NCBI RefSeq assembly: GCF_036226745.1
Contig: NZ_CP109013.1
Location: forward strand, 4,030,001-4,094,000
Reading direction: 5' to 3'
DNA: 64,000 bases
DNA from: Streptomyces sp. NBC_00683
GTDB lineage: Bacteria; Actinomycetota; Actinomycetes; Streptomycetales; Streptomycetaceae
Part shown: in pieces, positions 1 to 7,694 of the stretch
How positions within the stretch are numbered: the first letter of the stretch is position 1
How the letters are laid out: each line of letters begins with the position of its first letter
Program-made: the position numbers and the translations under genes
The notes under the pieces: generated by a model
Told to the model about the DNA's origin: nothing
Databases searched by the model: none
The model's input: the letters and a program-made list of their open reading frames with translations, nothing else

Positions 1-7
1 GGCGCGG

Positions 8-949
8 TCAGCCCAGCAGCTGGTTCTGCAGGACGACGGTCTGGTGGAACGGAACCGTTTCCGTGCCCGCCGCGCCCTTCCGGGTGTGGACGACGAGGGC
101 GACGGTGTCCCCGGCCAGCACGTACGCGTGGCGGACCTGCTCCGCGCCGTACGGCTTCGCCTCGGTGTACACGCGGGGCGTGGTGTACTCCACGCCGCCC
201 GTGCCCGGCCATTCGTCGTCGGTGGCGGCCTCGGTGAGCCCGGCGAGCGGCTGCGGGTACGACTCGTCCCCGAAGAGCTCGTCCTGGAACTCGGTGGAGT
301 ACGCCACCGAGTTGAACTGGAGCAGATAGACCCGGGACGACGTGCCGTCCGGCATGGTCCAGCTGCGGGCCGCGATGTGCCGCAGGGCGGAGTCGGTCAG
401 CCGCTGGGTGATCTCCGCCCGGTCGTCCTTCGGGTACTCGGAGACGTACTGCGCGGTGGTGACCCAGCCGTCGGCCTTCTTGTCCACCTTCGCACCGGCC
501 GGGGCCGGCAGGAGGAGGCGCCGCAGGTCGGCGTGGTGGACCTCCGCGGTGTTGGCGTCACTGAACGGGCGGAGCGCGTCGGCCGGGAGGGCGGGCAGGG
601 TCAGCCGGGGGTAGTCCCAGCGCCCGTCGTCCTCGGTGGCCAGTCCGGGTACGTCGGTGCGCTTCATCGACGTGATGCCCGCGGCCGTGCCGGCGCCGAG
701 ACCCCCGAGGACCAGCACGGCGGCGGTCCACCGGGCGACGGCCCGCAGCACCCGGCGCGGCGGCCGGGGCGGGACCTGCGGGAGGTCCTGCTGCGGGTCC
801 TGGTGGTCCTGCTGCGGCGGGTCCTGCTGAGGCGCCTGCTGCGGGAGGTCCTGCGAGGGCGGGTCCTGCGGCACCGGAGGCGGGGGCAGCGGGGGGAGGT
901 CCTTGGCGGGGGCGGCCTCGTCGATCGGTTCCGCCGTCTTCTCGGTCAT
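8..949 (-). CDS. Proline/glutamine-rich single-pass membrane protein, paralog 1
   Basis: A 313-residue protein of unknown function. Residues 1-65 are a disordered cytoplasmic region rich in Pro and Gln. One membrane segment follows at about 72-95, then an extracellular domain of about 210 residues. That domain contains an LLLPAPAG-like motif and a DGWVTTAQY stretch that are shared in altered form with the next two genes, so the three are paralogs. The ATG overlaps the stop of the upstream gene by 4 nt, so this is the last gene of a coupled three-gene operon. No catalytic motif is visible. A surface or sensing role is only a guess. Confidence 0.8.
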   Translation of the reverse strand: MTEKTAEPIDEAAPAKDLPPLPPPPVPQDPPSQDLPQQAPQQDPPQQDHQDPQQDLPQVPPRPPRRVLRAVARWTAAVLVLGGLGAGTAAGITSMKRTDVPGLATEDDGRWDYPRLTLPALPADALRPFSDANTAEVHHADLRRLLLPAPAGAKVDKKADGWVTTAQYVSEYPKDDRAEITQRLTDSALRHIAARSWTMPDGTSSRVYLLQFNSVAYSTEFQDELFGDESYPQPLAGLTEAATDDEWPGTGGVEYTTPRVYTEAKPYGAEQVRHAYVLAGDTVALVVHTRKGAAGTETVPFHQTVVLQNQLLG

Positions 950-1782
950 ACGTACTCCCCCGGGGACGTGATGTGCTCCAGCTGGTCCTTCAGCAGTTCG
1001 GCGACAGCGGCCTTGTCGAAGGGCTTGATGCCGGCCGCCGAGACGCTGATGCCCAGCTCACCGTCGTACGCCATGCAGACCATGTTCTCGAGCTTGTCCT
1101 TGCTGTCCTTGGGCGTCAGGAAGCACGTGGCCTTGCGCGTCTGGCCCGTGATCTTCGGCCCGTCGCGGAAGATGCCGAGGGCGTCGAAGAGCTCCCGCTT
1201 GAAGGTGTAGAGATCCCGGACGGCCTTCTTGTCCTTCATCCGCATGATCTGGGTGGTCACGACCAGGTCGTTGGACTCCGACACGTACGAACGGGCGGCG
1301 AAGCCCTGCACGCGGAGCTTGTCCACCCGCTTGTCGAACTCCCGGCGCTGCTTGCCCGCGAGCCCGCGGTTGGACTGCTTCATCGCGGCGGCGGCCTCCT
1401 TGCCGCTGACCTCGCCGTCGTTGCCGAGATCCTCGACATCGGGTCCGAGCCGGTAGCCGGCGGGAACGGGCAGCATCAGCTTGCCGAGCTCCGTGTCGGC
1501 CCGGCCCCGGTCGGTGCCGGCTGCCGGGTCCTTGAGCGGCCCGTGATCGGCCATGTCCCAGACGGTCGTCTCGACGGACCGGTCCGCGCCGTCGACCGTG
1601 ATCGCCGTGTACGCGGCCGCACCGCCGACGGCACCGATCACCAGGACGGCGGGAAGCGCGGTGAGGAGGATCCGGCGGACCTTGCCCGGACGTGCCGGGG
1701 CGTCCTGGAGCGGAGACGCGTCGGGCGCCTCGGCTGTCGCGTCTGCGGTTGCGTCGGCGGCGGGCGGAATGACGTCGTTCAC
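946..1782 (-). CDS. Single-pass membrane protein, paralog 2
   Basis: A 278-residue protein of unknown function. It has a short Ala/Asp/Pro-rich cytoplasmic head, one membrane segment at about residues 36-60, and an extracellular domain beginning with an LMLPVPAGY motif equivalent to that of its neighbours. Two cysteines in the C-terminal third (in ATCFLT and MVCMAYDG) could form a disulfide. It overlaps the genes on both sides by 4 nt, which indicates translational coupling. No enzyme motif is recognisable. Confidence 0.8.
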   Translation of the reverse strand: MNDVIPPAADATADATAEAPDASPLQDAPARPGKVRRILLTALPAVLVIGAVGGAAAYTAITVDGADRSVETTVWDMADHGPLKDPAAGTDRGRADTELGKLMLPVPAGYRLGPDVEDLGNDGEVSGKEAAAAMKQSNRGLAGKQRREFDKRVDKLRVQGFAARSYVSESNDLVVTTQIMRMKDKKAVRDLYTFKRELFDALGIFRDGPKITGQTRKATCFLTPKDSKDKLENMVCMAYDGELGISVSAAGIKPFDKAAVAELLKDQLEHITSPGEYV

Positions 1783-2669
1783 AGGAGCTCCAGCTGTCGC
1801 TCGGCCAGCGTCCGGATGTCCTTCTTGCTGATCGGCTCGGTGTCGAAGACGTTGATCTCGACCATGATGTCGCCGCGGTGCATGACGGCCCTGGCCCTGT
1901 AGAGCGGCATGTAGCCGGGCTCCCGGTGGACGCCGTACAGGTAGTAGCGGCCGCTGGCGCTGCCCTTGACCGGATCGCCTTCGTTGCCGGCGCCGCGCTC
2001 CTTCGAGGCCATGTACGAGCGCTGGCCGTCGGCGTACGACGACGCCTCGGCGATCGCCCCGGACCGGAACTGGACGAGCCGCACGTTGGCCTCGCGGTGC
2101 GCGCCCTTCTTCCAGGCGGCGCCCGCGATCCGGCGGACGTCGGACTCCAGGAGGTACTCGAGCTGGGAGTCCTCCTCCTTGAAGATCCGCGCGTAACTGT
2201 CCACGCTCACCCAGCCGTCGTTCAGCCAGTCCGTGTCCTTGCTGTCGCTCCAGCCGGCCGGCCGCTTCATGACCAGCTTGCGCAGATCGCCGCCCGTCCG
2301 CACCTGGCGGTCCTGAGAGGCCGGCAGGGGTGCCGGGACCTTGTCCGCGGGCAGCGACTTCGCCGGGTAGGCCAGCTCCGCCTGCGACAGCGCGGGCAGC
2401 GCCGTCGGGGGCCGCTCGGCCTGGACGCCGTAGCCGACAGCCGTGCCGCCCGCGATGCCGAGCAGCGCTGCCGCGGCGATCAGCAGGGTCGTGCGCCCGC
2501 GCGGGCGCACGCGTACGGATGGGGCGGACGGCTCAGCAGGTTCGGCGGGCACTGCGGACACGGCGGTTCCGGCGGGCGCTGCGGGTGCTGCGGGCTCAGC
2601 CGGTTCGGCGGGTCCTGCCGGCGCTGCCGGTTCGGCAGGCACTGCAGGAATGGTGTCGTTCGGTTCCAA
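1779..2669 (-). CDS. Single-pass membrane protein with Ala/Pro-rich head, paralog 3
   Basis: About 296 residues, first gene of the operon. I chose a TTG start at 2669, reading LEPNDTIPAVPAEP, because a GGGGGGA Shine-Dalgarno sequence lies just upstream. The much longer open frame to 3119 would run antisense through the DsrE-like gene. The head carries repeated AEPAAPAG-type units, then one membrane segment at about 76-98, then an extracellular domain with an LVMKRPAGW and DGWVSVDSY pattern matching paralog 1. Function is unknown. The non-ATG start makes the exact N-terminus uncertain. Confidence 0.72.
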   Translation of the reverse strand: MEPNDTIPAVPAEPAAPAGPAEPAEPAAPAAPAGTAVSAVPAEPAEPSAPSVRVRPRGRTTLLIAAAALLGIAGGTAVGYGVQAERPPTALPALSQAELAYPAKSLPADKVPAPLPASQDRQVRTGGDLRKLVMKRPAGWSDSKDTDWLNDGWVSVDSYARIFKEEDSQLEYLLESDVRRIAGAAWKKGAHREANVRLVQFRSGAIAEASSYADGQRSYMASKERGAGNEGDPVKGSASGRYYLYGVHREPGYMPLYRARAVMHRGDIMVEINVFDTEPISKKDIRTLAERQLELL

Positions 2670-2775
2670 AAGGGTCCCCCCAAAGAGACCTGAAGCGCGG
2701 GTTCCATTACCTGCGCACACAACTGACCCACAGGTCCCGGGGGAGGTTGCCCGACCGACGATTACAGTTCGGTAC

Positions 2776-3138
2776 ATGTCGAAGAAGCTCGTGATCAAGG
2801 TGACTGCCGGGGCGGATTCCCCCGAGCGCTGCTCGCAGGCCTTCACCGTGGCGGCCGTGGCCGTCGCCAGTGGGGTCGAGGTCTCGCTCTGGCTGACCGG
2901 CGAATCCGCCTGGTTCGCACTGCCGGGCCGTGCCGCCGAGTTCGAACTGCCGCACGCCGCGCCGCTGCCCGATCTGGTCGACTCGATCCTGGCCGGCGGC
3001 CGGATCACGCTCTGCACGCAGTGCGCGGCACGGCGCGACATCACGGAGAAGGACGTCCTGGAGGGCGTGCGCATCGCGGGCGCCCAGGTGTTCGTGCAGG
3101 AGGCCATGGCGGACGGCACGCAGGCCCTCGTCTACTGA
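2776..3138 (+). CDS. DsrE-family small protein
   Basis: A 120-residue soluble protein starting MSKKLVIKVTAGADSPERC. The open beta-alpha layout, a GVEVSLWLTGESAW segment and a conserved-looking CTQC pair near residue 80 fit the DsrE/DsrF-like family, whose members act in sulfur relay or are small regulators. It is divergent from the paralog operon and just upstream of sulfur-related genes on the other strand. The start is ATG at 2776, because longer in-frame extensions cross the divergent promoter region. Family assignment is fairly secure; the exact role is inferred. Confidence 0.8.
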   Translation: MSKKLVIKVTAGADSPERCSQAFTVAAVAVASGVEVSLWLTGESAWFALPGRAAEFELPHAAPLPDLVDSILAGGRITLCTQCAARRDITEKDVLEGVRIAGAQVFVQEAMADGTQALVY

Positions 3139-3157
3139 CCCTGGTGCGGGAGTTGCT

Positions 3158-3418
3158 CTACCGGCGGTGCTTCTTGTCGTCGAGCTCGTCCCACCACTCG
3201 TCCGACTTGGGGTCGCCGGAGGGGTCGTCCCACCAACGGTCGTCCGGCCCCCGCCGGTTGGCGACCATGGCCGCGACGGGCGGGATGACCATGGCGACCA
3301 CGCACATGGCCACCGCCGCGGGGACGGACCAGAGGCGCACGAAGGCCCAGGCGGAGACGAAGAGGACGAGGCATCCGCCCATCAGCAGGAAGTAGGCGCG
3401 ACGGCGTCGGGCGTACAT
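3158..3418 (-). CDS. DUF3099 two-TM small membrane protein
   Basis: An 86-residue protein with a basic start (MYARRRRAYF), two adjacent membrane segments at about residues 8-28 and 31-51, and an acidic, Trp-rich tail containing DDRWWDDP and DEWWDELDDK. This matches DUF3099, which is common in actinomycetes and has no known function. A GGAGG Shine-Dalgarno sequence immediately precedes ATG 3418 and decides that start over the longer frame. It converges with the DsrE-like gene, 19 nt away. Confidence 0.8.
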   Translation of the reverse strand: MYARRRRAYFLLMGGCLVLFVSAWAFVRLWSVPAAVAMCVVAMVIPPVAAMVANRRGPDDRWWDDPSGDPKSDEWWDELDDKKHRR

Positions 3419-3469
3419 GCCTCCAGCGTAGAACGGATCCGGCCGTCCGGCGGGGCCCGGACGGCGCGA

Positions 3470-3519
3470 AGGGCCGCACCCCTGCTCAGGTGGCGTCCAA
3501 CCCCCTGGGGTGCGGCCCT
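3470..3519 (-). terminator. Probable terminator downstream of the DUF1416 gene
   Basis: A 13-bp perfect inverted repeat (AGGGCCGCACCCC against its complement) with a 24-nt loop lies just beyond the end of the DUF1416 gene. It separates the sulfur genes from the DUF3099 gene. Confidence 0.6.
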
Positions 3520-3540
3520 CCGGCCGGTCGTGCGCGGAAA

Positions 3541-3828
3541 CTACACGGCGATGGCGACCTCGGCGAGGCCACCCGTCTGCGCCACGACCGTGCGGTCGGC
3601 GGTGCCGCCCGGGACCAGGGCGCGGAGCGTCCACGTGCCCTCGGCCGCGTAGAAGCGGAACTGTCCGGTCGCCGAGGTCGGAACCTCGGCGGTGAACTCA
3701 CCGGTCGAGTCCAGCAGTCGGACGTAGCCGGTGACGGGCTGGCCGTCACGGGTCACGCTGCCCTGGATGGTCGTCTCGCCCGGCTTGATCGTCGAAGCGT
3801 CGGGGCCGCCGGCCTGTGCTCCACACAT
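3541..3828 (-). CDS. DUF1416 domain protein
   Basis: A 95-residue protein (MCGAQAGGPDASTIKPGETT...) matching DUF1416, a small all-beta, carboxypeptidase-regulatory-like fold. The sequence GYVRLLDSTGEFTAEV and then GQFRFYAAEGTWTLRAL is typical of these Greek-key repeats. In actinomycetes this gene habitually follows the thiosulfate sulfurtransferase gene, as here with a 45-nt gap, so the two are probably cotranscribed. Its biochemical role is unknown. Confidence 0.88.
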   Translation of the reverse strand: MCGAQAGGPDASTIKPGETTIQGSVTRDGQPVTGYVRLLDSTGEFTAEVPTSATGQFRFYAAEGTWTLRALVPGGTADRTVVAQTGGLAEVAIAV

Positions 3829-3873
3829 GGTGTTCTGTCCTTCTGGTCGGGGTGCTGATCAGGTCCTGCGGAC

Positions 3874-4713
3874 TTACTTGTTGGCGCCGAGCTCGATCGG
3901 CACACCGACGAGGGAGCCGTACTCGGTCCACGAACCGTCGTAGTTCTTGACGTTCTCCTGGCCGAGCAGCTCGTGCAGCACGAACCAGGTGAGCGCGGAG
4001 CGCTCACCGATGCGGCAGTAGGCGATGGTGTCCTTGGACAGGTCCACCTGCTCGTCCTCGTAGAGCGCCTTGAGCTCGTCGTCCGAACGGAACGTGCCGT
4101 CGTCGTTGGCGTTCTTCGACCACGGGATGTTGCGGGCGCTCGGCACGTGGCCGGGGCGCTGCGACTGCTCCTGCGGGAGGTGCGCCGGGGCGAGCAGCTT
4201 GCCGCTGAACTCGTCGGGCGACCGCACGTCGACCAGGTTCAGGCTGCCGATGGCCTTCACGACGTCGTCGCGGTAGGCGCGGATCGACTCGTCCTGGGCC
4301 TTGGCCTTGTACTGGGTGGCCGGGCGCGTCGGGACGGCGTCGGTCAGGTCGCGGGAGTCGAGCTCCCACTTCTTGCGGCCGCCGTCGAGCAGCTTGACGT
4401 TCTCGTGGCCGTACAGCTTGAAGTACCAGTACGCGTACGAGGCGAACCAGTTGTTGTTGCCGCCGTAGAGGACGACGAGGGTGTCGTTCCCGATGCCCTT
4501 CTCGGACAGCAGCTTCTCGAAGCCGGCCTGGTCCACGAAGTCACGGCGGACCGGGTCCTGGAGGTCCTTCGTCCAGTCGATCCGGATCGCGTTCCTGATG
4601 TGGTTCTTCTCGTACGCCGAGGTGTCCTCGTCGACCTCGACGATGGCTACCTGCTGGTCGTCGATGTGGGCCTCGACCCAGTCGGCGTCGACCAGAACGT
4701 CTGCGCGGCTCAT
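3874..4713 (-). CDS. Thiosulfate sulfurtransferase (tandem rhodanese)
   Basis: A 279-residue two-domain rhodanese. The N-terminal domain (about 1-140) has lost the catalytic cysteine. The C-terminal domain carries the active-site loop CRIGERS with Cys233, which forms the persulfide. It transfers sulfane sulfur from thiosulfate to acceptors such as cyanide or sulfur-relay proteins in the cytoplasm. Length and loop are normal for the family; the gene is variously called cysA or sseA. It lies downstream of a small Cys-containing leader ORF and upstream of DUF1416, suggesting a sulfur-responsive transcription unit. Confidence 0.95.
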   Translation of the reverse strand: MSRADVLVDADWVEAHIDDQQVAIVEVDEDTSAYEKNHIRNAIRIDWTKDLQDPVRRDFVDQAGFEKLLSEKGIGNDTLVVLYGGNNNWFASYAYWYFKLYGHENVKLLDGGRKKWELDSRDLTDAVPTRPATQYKAKAQDESIRAYRDDVVKAIGSLNLVDVRSPDEFSGKLLAPAHLPQEQSQRPGHVPSARNIPWSKNANDDGTFRSDDELKALYEDEQVDLSKDTIAYCRIGERSALTWFVLHELLGQENVKNYDGSWTEYGSLVGVPIELGANK

Positions 4714-4864
4714 GTGTTTCTCCTCCGGGGCAGTCTGCGGCGGGGTGATGCGGTGTGCGAAGTGCGAGGTGTACGCGCAGGTGCTGGGAGCGGACGCGTA
4801 CGGGGAGGCACGGGTTCGGCCCTGACATCGTCGAAGGGCCGGGCGAAGCGGGAGGACGTCCCGC

Positions 4865-4945
4865 TCAGAAAGTGCGACAGAGCATGGCGGCGACGCGGCA
4901 CAGGTCTACTGCCCGCCGCTTCGTGAGGTCCGCCTGTCGCTTCAT
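4865..4945 (-). CDS. 26-aa cysteine-containing leader peptide
   Basis: An 81-nt ORF reading MKRQADLTKRRAVDLCRVAA followed by MLCRTF. It lies about 150 nt upstream of the rhodanese start on the same strand. The core VDLCRVAAMLC, with two Cys among basic residues, resembles the short putative leader peptides annotated ahead of sulfur-assimilation genes in Streptomyces. Translation could act as a cysteine sensor by ribosome stalling or attenuation. What I see is the ORF, its composition and its place; the regulatory role is inferred. Confidence 0.7.
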   Translation of the reverse strand: MKRQADLTKRRAVDLCRVAAMLCRTF

Positions 4946-5199
4946 GTGTCCGATCGTAGGGAGGTACGGGCGGAGATGTCACCGTCGTGTCGGATGATGA
5001 GACACGATCGTCCGCGATGCGAGACGAGGTACCGATCGGAGGCGCGCCTGGCGGGTCCACCGACGGTTCGGGCCGCACAGTCATCTACGGGTCGGACGGG
5101 GGCGTCTCAGTATCTGGATCGGCCCGTCACGCGCGCCCTCGCGGTCCCCCCCTACCCCGTCCCGCCCGGGGCTATCCGCCGCTGCTCCCGGTGGAGCCG

Positions 5200-5895
5200 T
5201 CACCCGGCGAGTTCGATGTCCGAGCCCGTCACCGAGATCCTCAGGCCGTCCTCGGCCACTTCGATCTTCTCCAGCTTCAGCCCGGCCGGCAGACCGCCGA
5301 TCTCACGCTGGAAGTCGGTCTTCTTGCGGACCAGCCCCTCCAGACCGGGGATGCCCTCACCCGGTACCTCGTCCGCGTGAACCTTGACGGTGTCGCCGTC
5401 GACCAGGGTGACGGTGGACAGCACGCTGCGCGAGACCGAACGGCCCAGCAGCGGGATCTCGACCGATCCGGAGACCTTCACCTTGCCGTTGCCGCCGTAC
5501 GCGACGGTGACCCCGTTGTCCGCCGCCTTGGTGAGGTCCTCGTACGAGACGACGGCCGTCCCGGTCGCCCGGGAGGCCGTCGCGCTGGTGTAGCCGGCGC
5601 CCAGCTTCACCTGGTGCAGCTGGGCCTGGATCTCACTGATCCGTATCGAACGGCCGCCCGCGCTGGTCCGTACGCCGCTGACCTTGACGTCGACCTGGTC
5701 GAGCTCGGATCCGGCGATCTGGGTCAGGAAGGGGAAGCCCTTGATGTCGACCTCGGTCGAACCGGTCTCCGCACCGCCGAACGAGACCCTGTCCGCGGCC
5801 TCGGACTCCGCGAAGTACACCGCCGCCCTGTCCAGGGCGACGAATATGCCGCCAAATACCACAGCCATGATCAGCAGTATTCGCAGTGCGCGCAT
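5200..5895 (-). CDS. LmeA-like DUF2993 lipid-binding protein
   Basis: A 231-residue protein with an N-terminal signal anchor (MRALRILLIMAVVFGGIFVA) and a DUF2993 domain over almost all the rest. Landmarks are VDIKGFPFLTQIAGSELDQVDV, the ISEIQAQLHQVKL strand and a C-terminal RISVTGSDIELAG. In mycobacteria the family member LmeA binds phospholipids in the periplasm and affects mannan synthesis. Here a surface lipid-binding role is inferred. It stands alone, and the 254 nt upstream toward the leader ORF hold no gene I can support. Confidence 0.85.
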   Translation of the reverse strand: MRALRILLIMAVVFGGIFVALDRAAVYFAESEAADRVSFGGAETGSTEVDIKGFPFLTQIAGSELDQVDVKVSGVRTSAGGRSIRISEIQAQLHQVKLGAGYTSATASRATGTAVVSYEDLTKAADNGVTVAYGGNGKVKVSGSVEIPLLGRSVSRSVLSTVTLVDGDTVKVHADEVPGEGIPGLEGLVRKKTDFQREIGGLPAGLKLEKIEVAEDGLRISVTGSDIELAG

Positions 5896-6038
5896 GCCTG
5901 TTGCTCCCCCACTCCGACCGGCCGGACCCTCGTGCCCGTGAGCCTACTGCCGCTGCGCGGCGCGCCCGGAGTGATCGACGAGCAAGCGGCCCGGCCGGTT
6001 CCCCCCGATCGGAAACAGGGCGGGTGCCATGGGCGGCA

Positions 6039-7388
6039 TCAGGCGATCGCACGGCCGATCAGGTAGACGGCGGGAGCCGCGGCGGTGAGCGGCAGCGCCA
6101 CTCCGGCCGTCATGTGCACGAACCTTGACGGGTAGTCGTAGCTCGCCACCCGCAGACCGATCAGCGCACAGCCTCCGGCCGCGAGCCCGAGGAACGCGCC
6201 CTGCGTGCCGATACCGGTGAGCCCGCCGACAGCGGCTCCGGCGCCCGCCGCGACGAGCAGCGCGACGACGACCGAGGCCGGACCCGGCAGCGGAAGGGCC
6301 CTGACGAGCACGGCCACCGCGACCGCGATCCCGCCCACCGTCACCGCGTCCGGGGCCGCCGCGAGGTGACCGGCGGCCAGGACGGCGAGCGCGGCCGAGG
6401 CGACGGTGGCGGTCAGGCCGTACATCCGCTCGTCGGCCCCGGCATGGCTGCGCAGCTGGAGTACGAGGGTGAGCAGCACCCACACGCCGAGCGTGCCGAG
6501 AATGGCCGCCGGGGCGTTGTCCCGGCCCGCGGCGAGCAGGACGACGTCCGCGACGAACCCACCGGCGAACGCGAGGGCGATGCCCTGCCGGGCGGGCCAC
6601 ATGCCGTTGAGCCGGAACCATCCGGCCGCTGTCACGGCCTGGAGCAGGACCAGCGGTACGAGCAGGGCGTACGGCCCGATCGCGGCGCCGAGGGCGATCA
6701 GGAGGCCGAGGCCCGCCGTGATCGCGGCGGGCTGCATCCCGGGCGCGATGATCGGCGAACGACCCTCGGCGCGGGCCCGCTGCGCGTCGGTGATCCGGCT
6801 GTTGCCCAGCGTCGTGGGCGCGCTGTAGCCGGAGCCGCCCTGCACGGGTGCCCCCGCCGGGCCGGCCGGAGCCTCCGGGACGAACGGGACCTCGGGCGGC
6901 AGCGGGTACGAACCCGAGGTGCTGCCCTGCGAGGCGAACTGCGAGCCGGACTGCGGGCCGGAATGCGAGCCGGTCTGCGGGGCCGGCTGCGGAACGGGCT
7001 GCGCGGCCTGCTGGTACGCCGCCTGCTGCGGGTACGGGGCGGCGTGCGGTGCCTGCTGGTACGCGGCCTGCTGCTCCGGCCGGATCGTCGGCTGGTACTG
7101 GGTGTCCCACGTCTGGCCCTGCCACGTCTGGGTCGCACCCTGGTCGGTGTGCCCGGGCGCACGGCCCTGCGGGTTCACCGGCTCCTGGGGTGCCGCCGGC
7201 TGCTGCGGCGCCTGCCCGGCCGGCCACGCGGAGCCGTCCGGAGCGACGCCGTACGGCGCGGAGTCGTAGGGGGCGGCGTCGTAGGGCTCCTGATCGCCGT
7301 ACGGCGCCTGCTGCCCGTACTGAGGGGGCTGCTGCCCGTACTGGGGCGGCTGCTGCCCGTACGGATACTGCTGATCGCTGTTGCTCAT
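6039..7388 (-). CDS. Gln/Pro/Tyr-rich head plus multi-pass membrane protein
   Basis: A 449-residue protein of unknown function. Residues 1-190 are low complexity, with repeated PYGQQPPQYGQQ units and later QPAPQTGSHSGPQSGS. From about residue 215 there are roughly nine hydrophobic segments (for example TAGLGLLIALGAAIGPYALL). Start ATG 7388 (MSNSDQQYPYG) was chosen because the longer frame runs into the MoaD-like gene. The head resembles disordered tails of Streptomyces membrane proteins involved in polar growth, but no specific family is recognised. Confidence 0.78.
   Translation of the reverse strand: MSNSDQQYPYGQQPPQYGQQPPQYGQQAPYGDQEPYDAAPYDSAPYGVAPDGSAWPAGQAPQQPAAPQEPVNPQGRAPGHTDQGATQTWQGQTWDTQYQPTIRPEQQAAYQQAPHAAPYPQQAAYQQAAQPVPQPAPQTGSHSGPQSGSQFASQGSTSGSYPLPPEVPFVPEAPAGPAGAPVQGGSGYSAPTTLGNSRITDAQRARAEGRSPIIAPGMQPAAITAGLGLLIALGAAIGPYALLVPLVLLQAVTAAGWFRLNGMWPARQGIALAFAGGFVADVVLLAAGRDNAPAAILGTLGVWVLLTLVLQLRSHAGADERMYGLTATVASAALAVLAAGHLAAAPDAVTVGGIAVAVAVLVRALPLPGPASVVVALLVAAGAGAAVGGLTGIGTQGAFLGLAAGGCALIGLRVASYDYPSRFVHMTAGVALPLTAAAPAVYLIGRAIA
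7290..7375. repeat. Short tandem repeats coding PYGQQ units
   Basis: Three imperfect copies of a 24-nt unit (CTGCTGCCCGTACTGNGGNG) encode successive YGQQPPQ blocks at the start of the membrane protein. They are prone to slippage and are probably length-polymorphic. Confidence 0.7.
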
Positions 7389-7398
7389 GGTCTGCGGT

Positions 7399-7653
7399 TC
7401 ACCCTCCTGCGAACGGCGGGAGCACCTCGACCGTGCCGCCCTCGGCAAGGCGTACGGTCTCATGGCCACGGGTCCCGACGGGGTTTCCGTCGATCAGGAA
7501 CGAGCACCTCTGCAGTACCCGCGTCAGCTCGCCCGGGTGCCGCTCCCGCGCCCCGTCGAGCGCCTCGGCGAGCGTCGCCGCCGCGTACGGCTCCTCCGCG
7601 GTTCCTGCGGCGGCCTTGGCCGCGGCCCAGTAGCGGATCGTCCCCGCTGCCAT
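7399..7653 (-). CDS. MoaD/ThiS-family sulfur carrier protein
   Basis: An 84-residue beta-grasp protein beginning MAAGTIRYWAAAKAAAGTAE and ending PPFAGG. The C-terminal Gly-Gly is the adenylated and thiocarboxylated terminus of MoaD/ThiS carriers. The body pattern (TLAEALD, VLQRCSFLIDG, GGTVEVLPPF) fits MoaD. It would supply sulfur for molybdopterin or a related pathway after activation by a MoeB-like enzyme, which is not in this window. Start ATG 7653 has a GAAAGGGG site upstream. Confidence 0.88.
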   Translation of the reverse strand: MAAGTIRYWAAAKAAAGTAEEPYAAATLAEALDGARERHPGELTRVLQRCSFLIDGNPVGTRGHETVRLAEGGTVEVLPPFAGG

Positions 7654-7694
7654 GGCGACACCCCTTTCCTCGTGCGTCAGCTGTCCATCATGAA

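Noticed and set aside
2670..3119. N-terminal extension of the third paralog up to 3119
   Set aside because: It overlaps the DsrE-like gene antisense. A good ribosome site supports TTG 2669.
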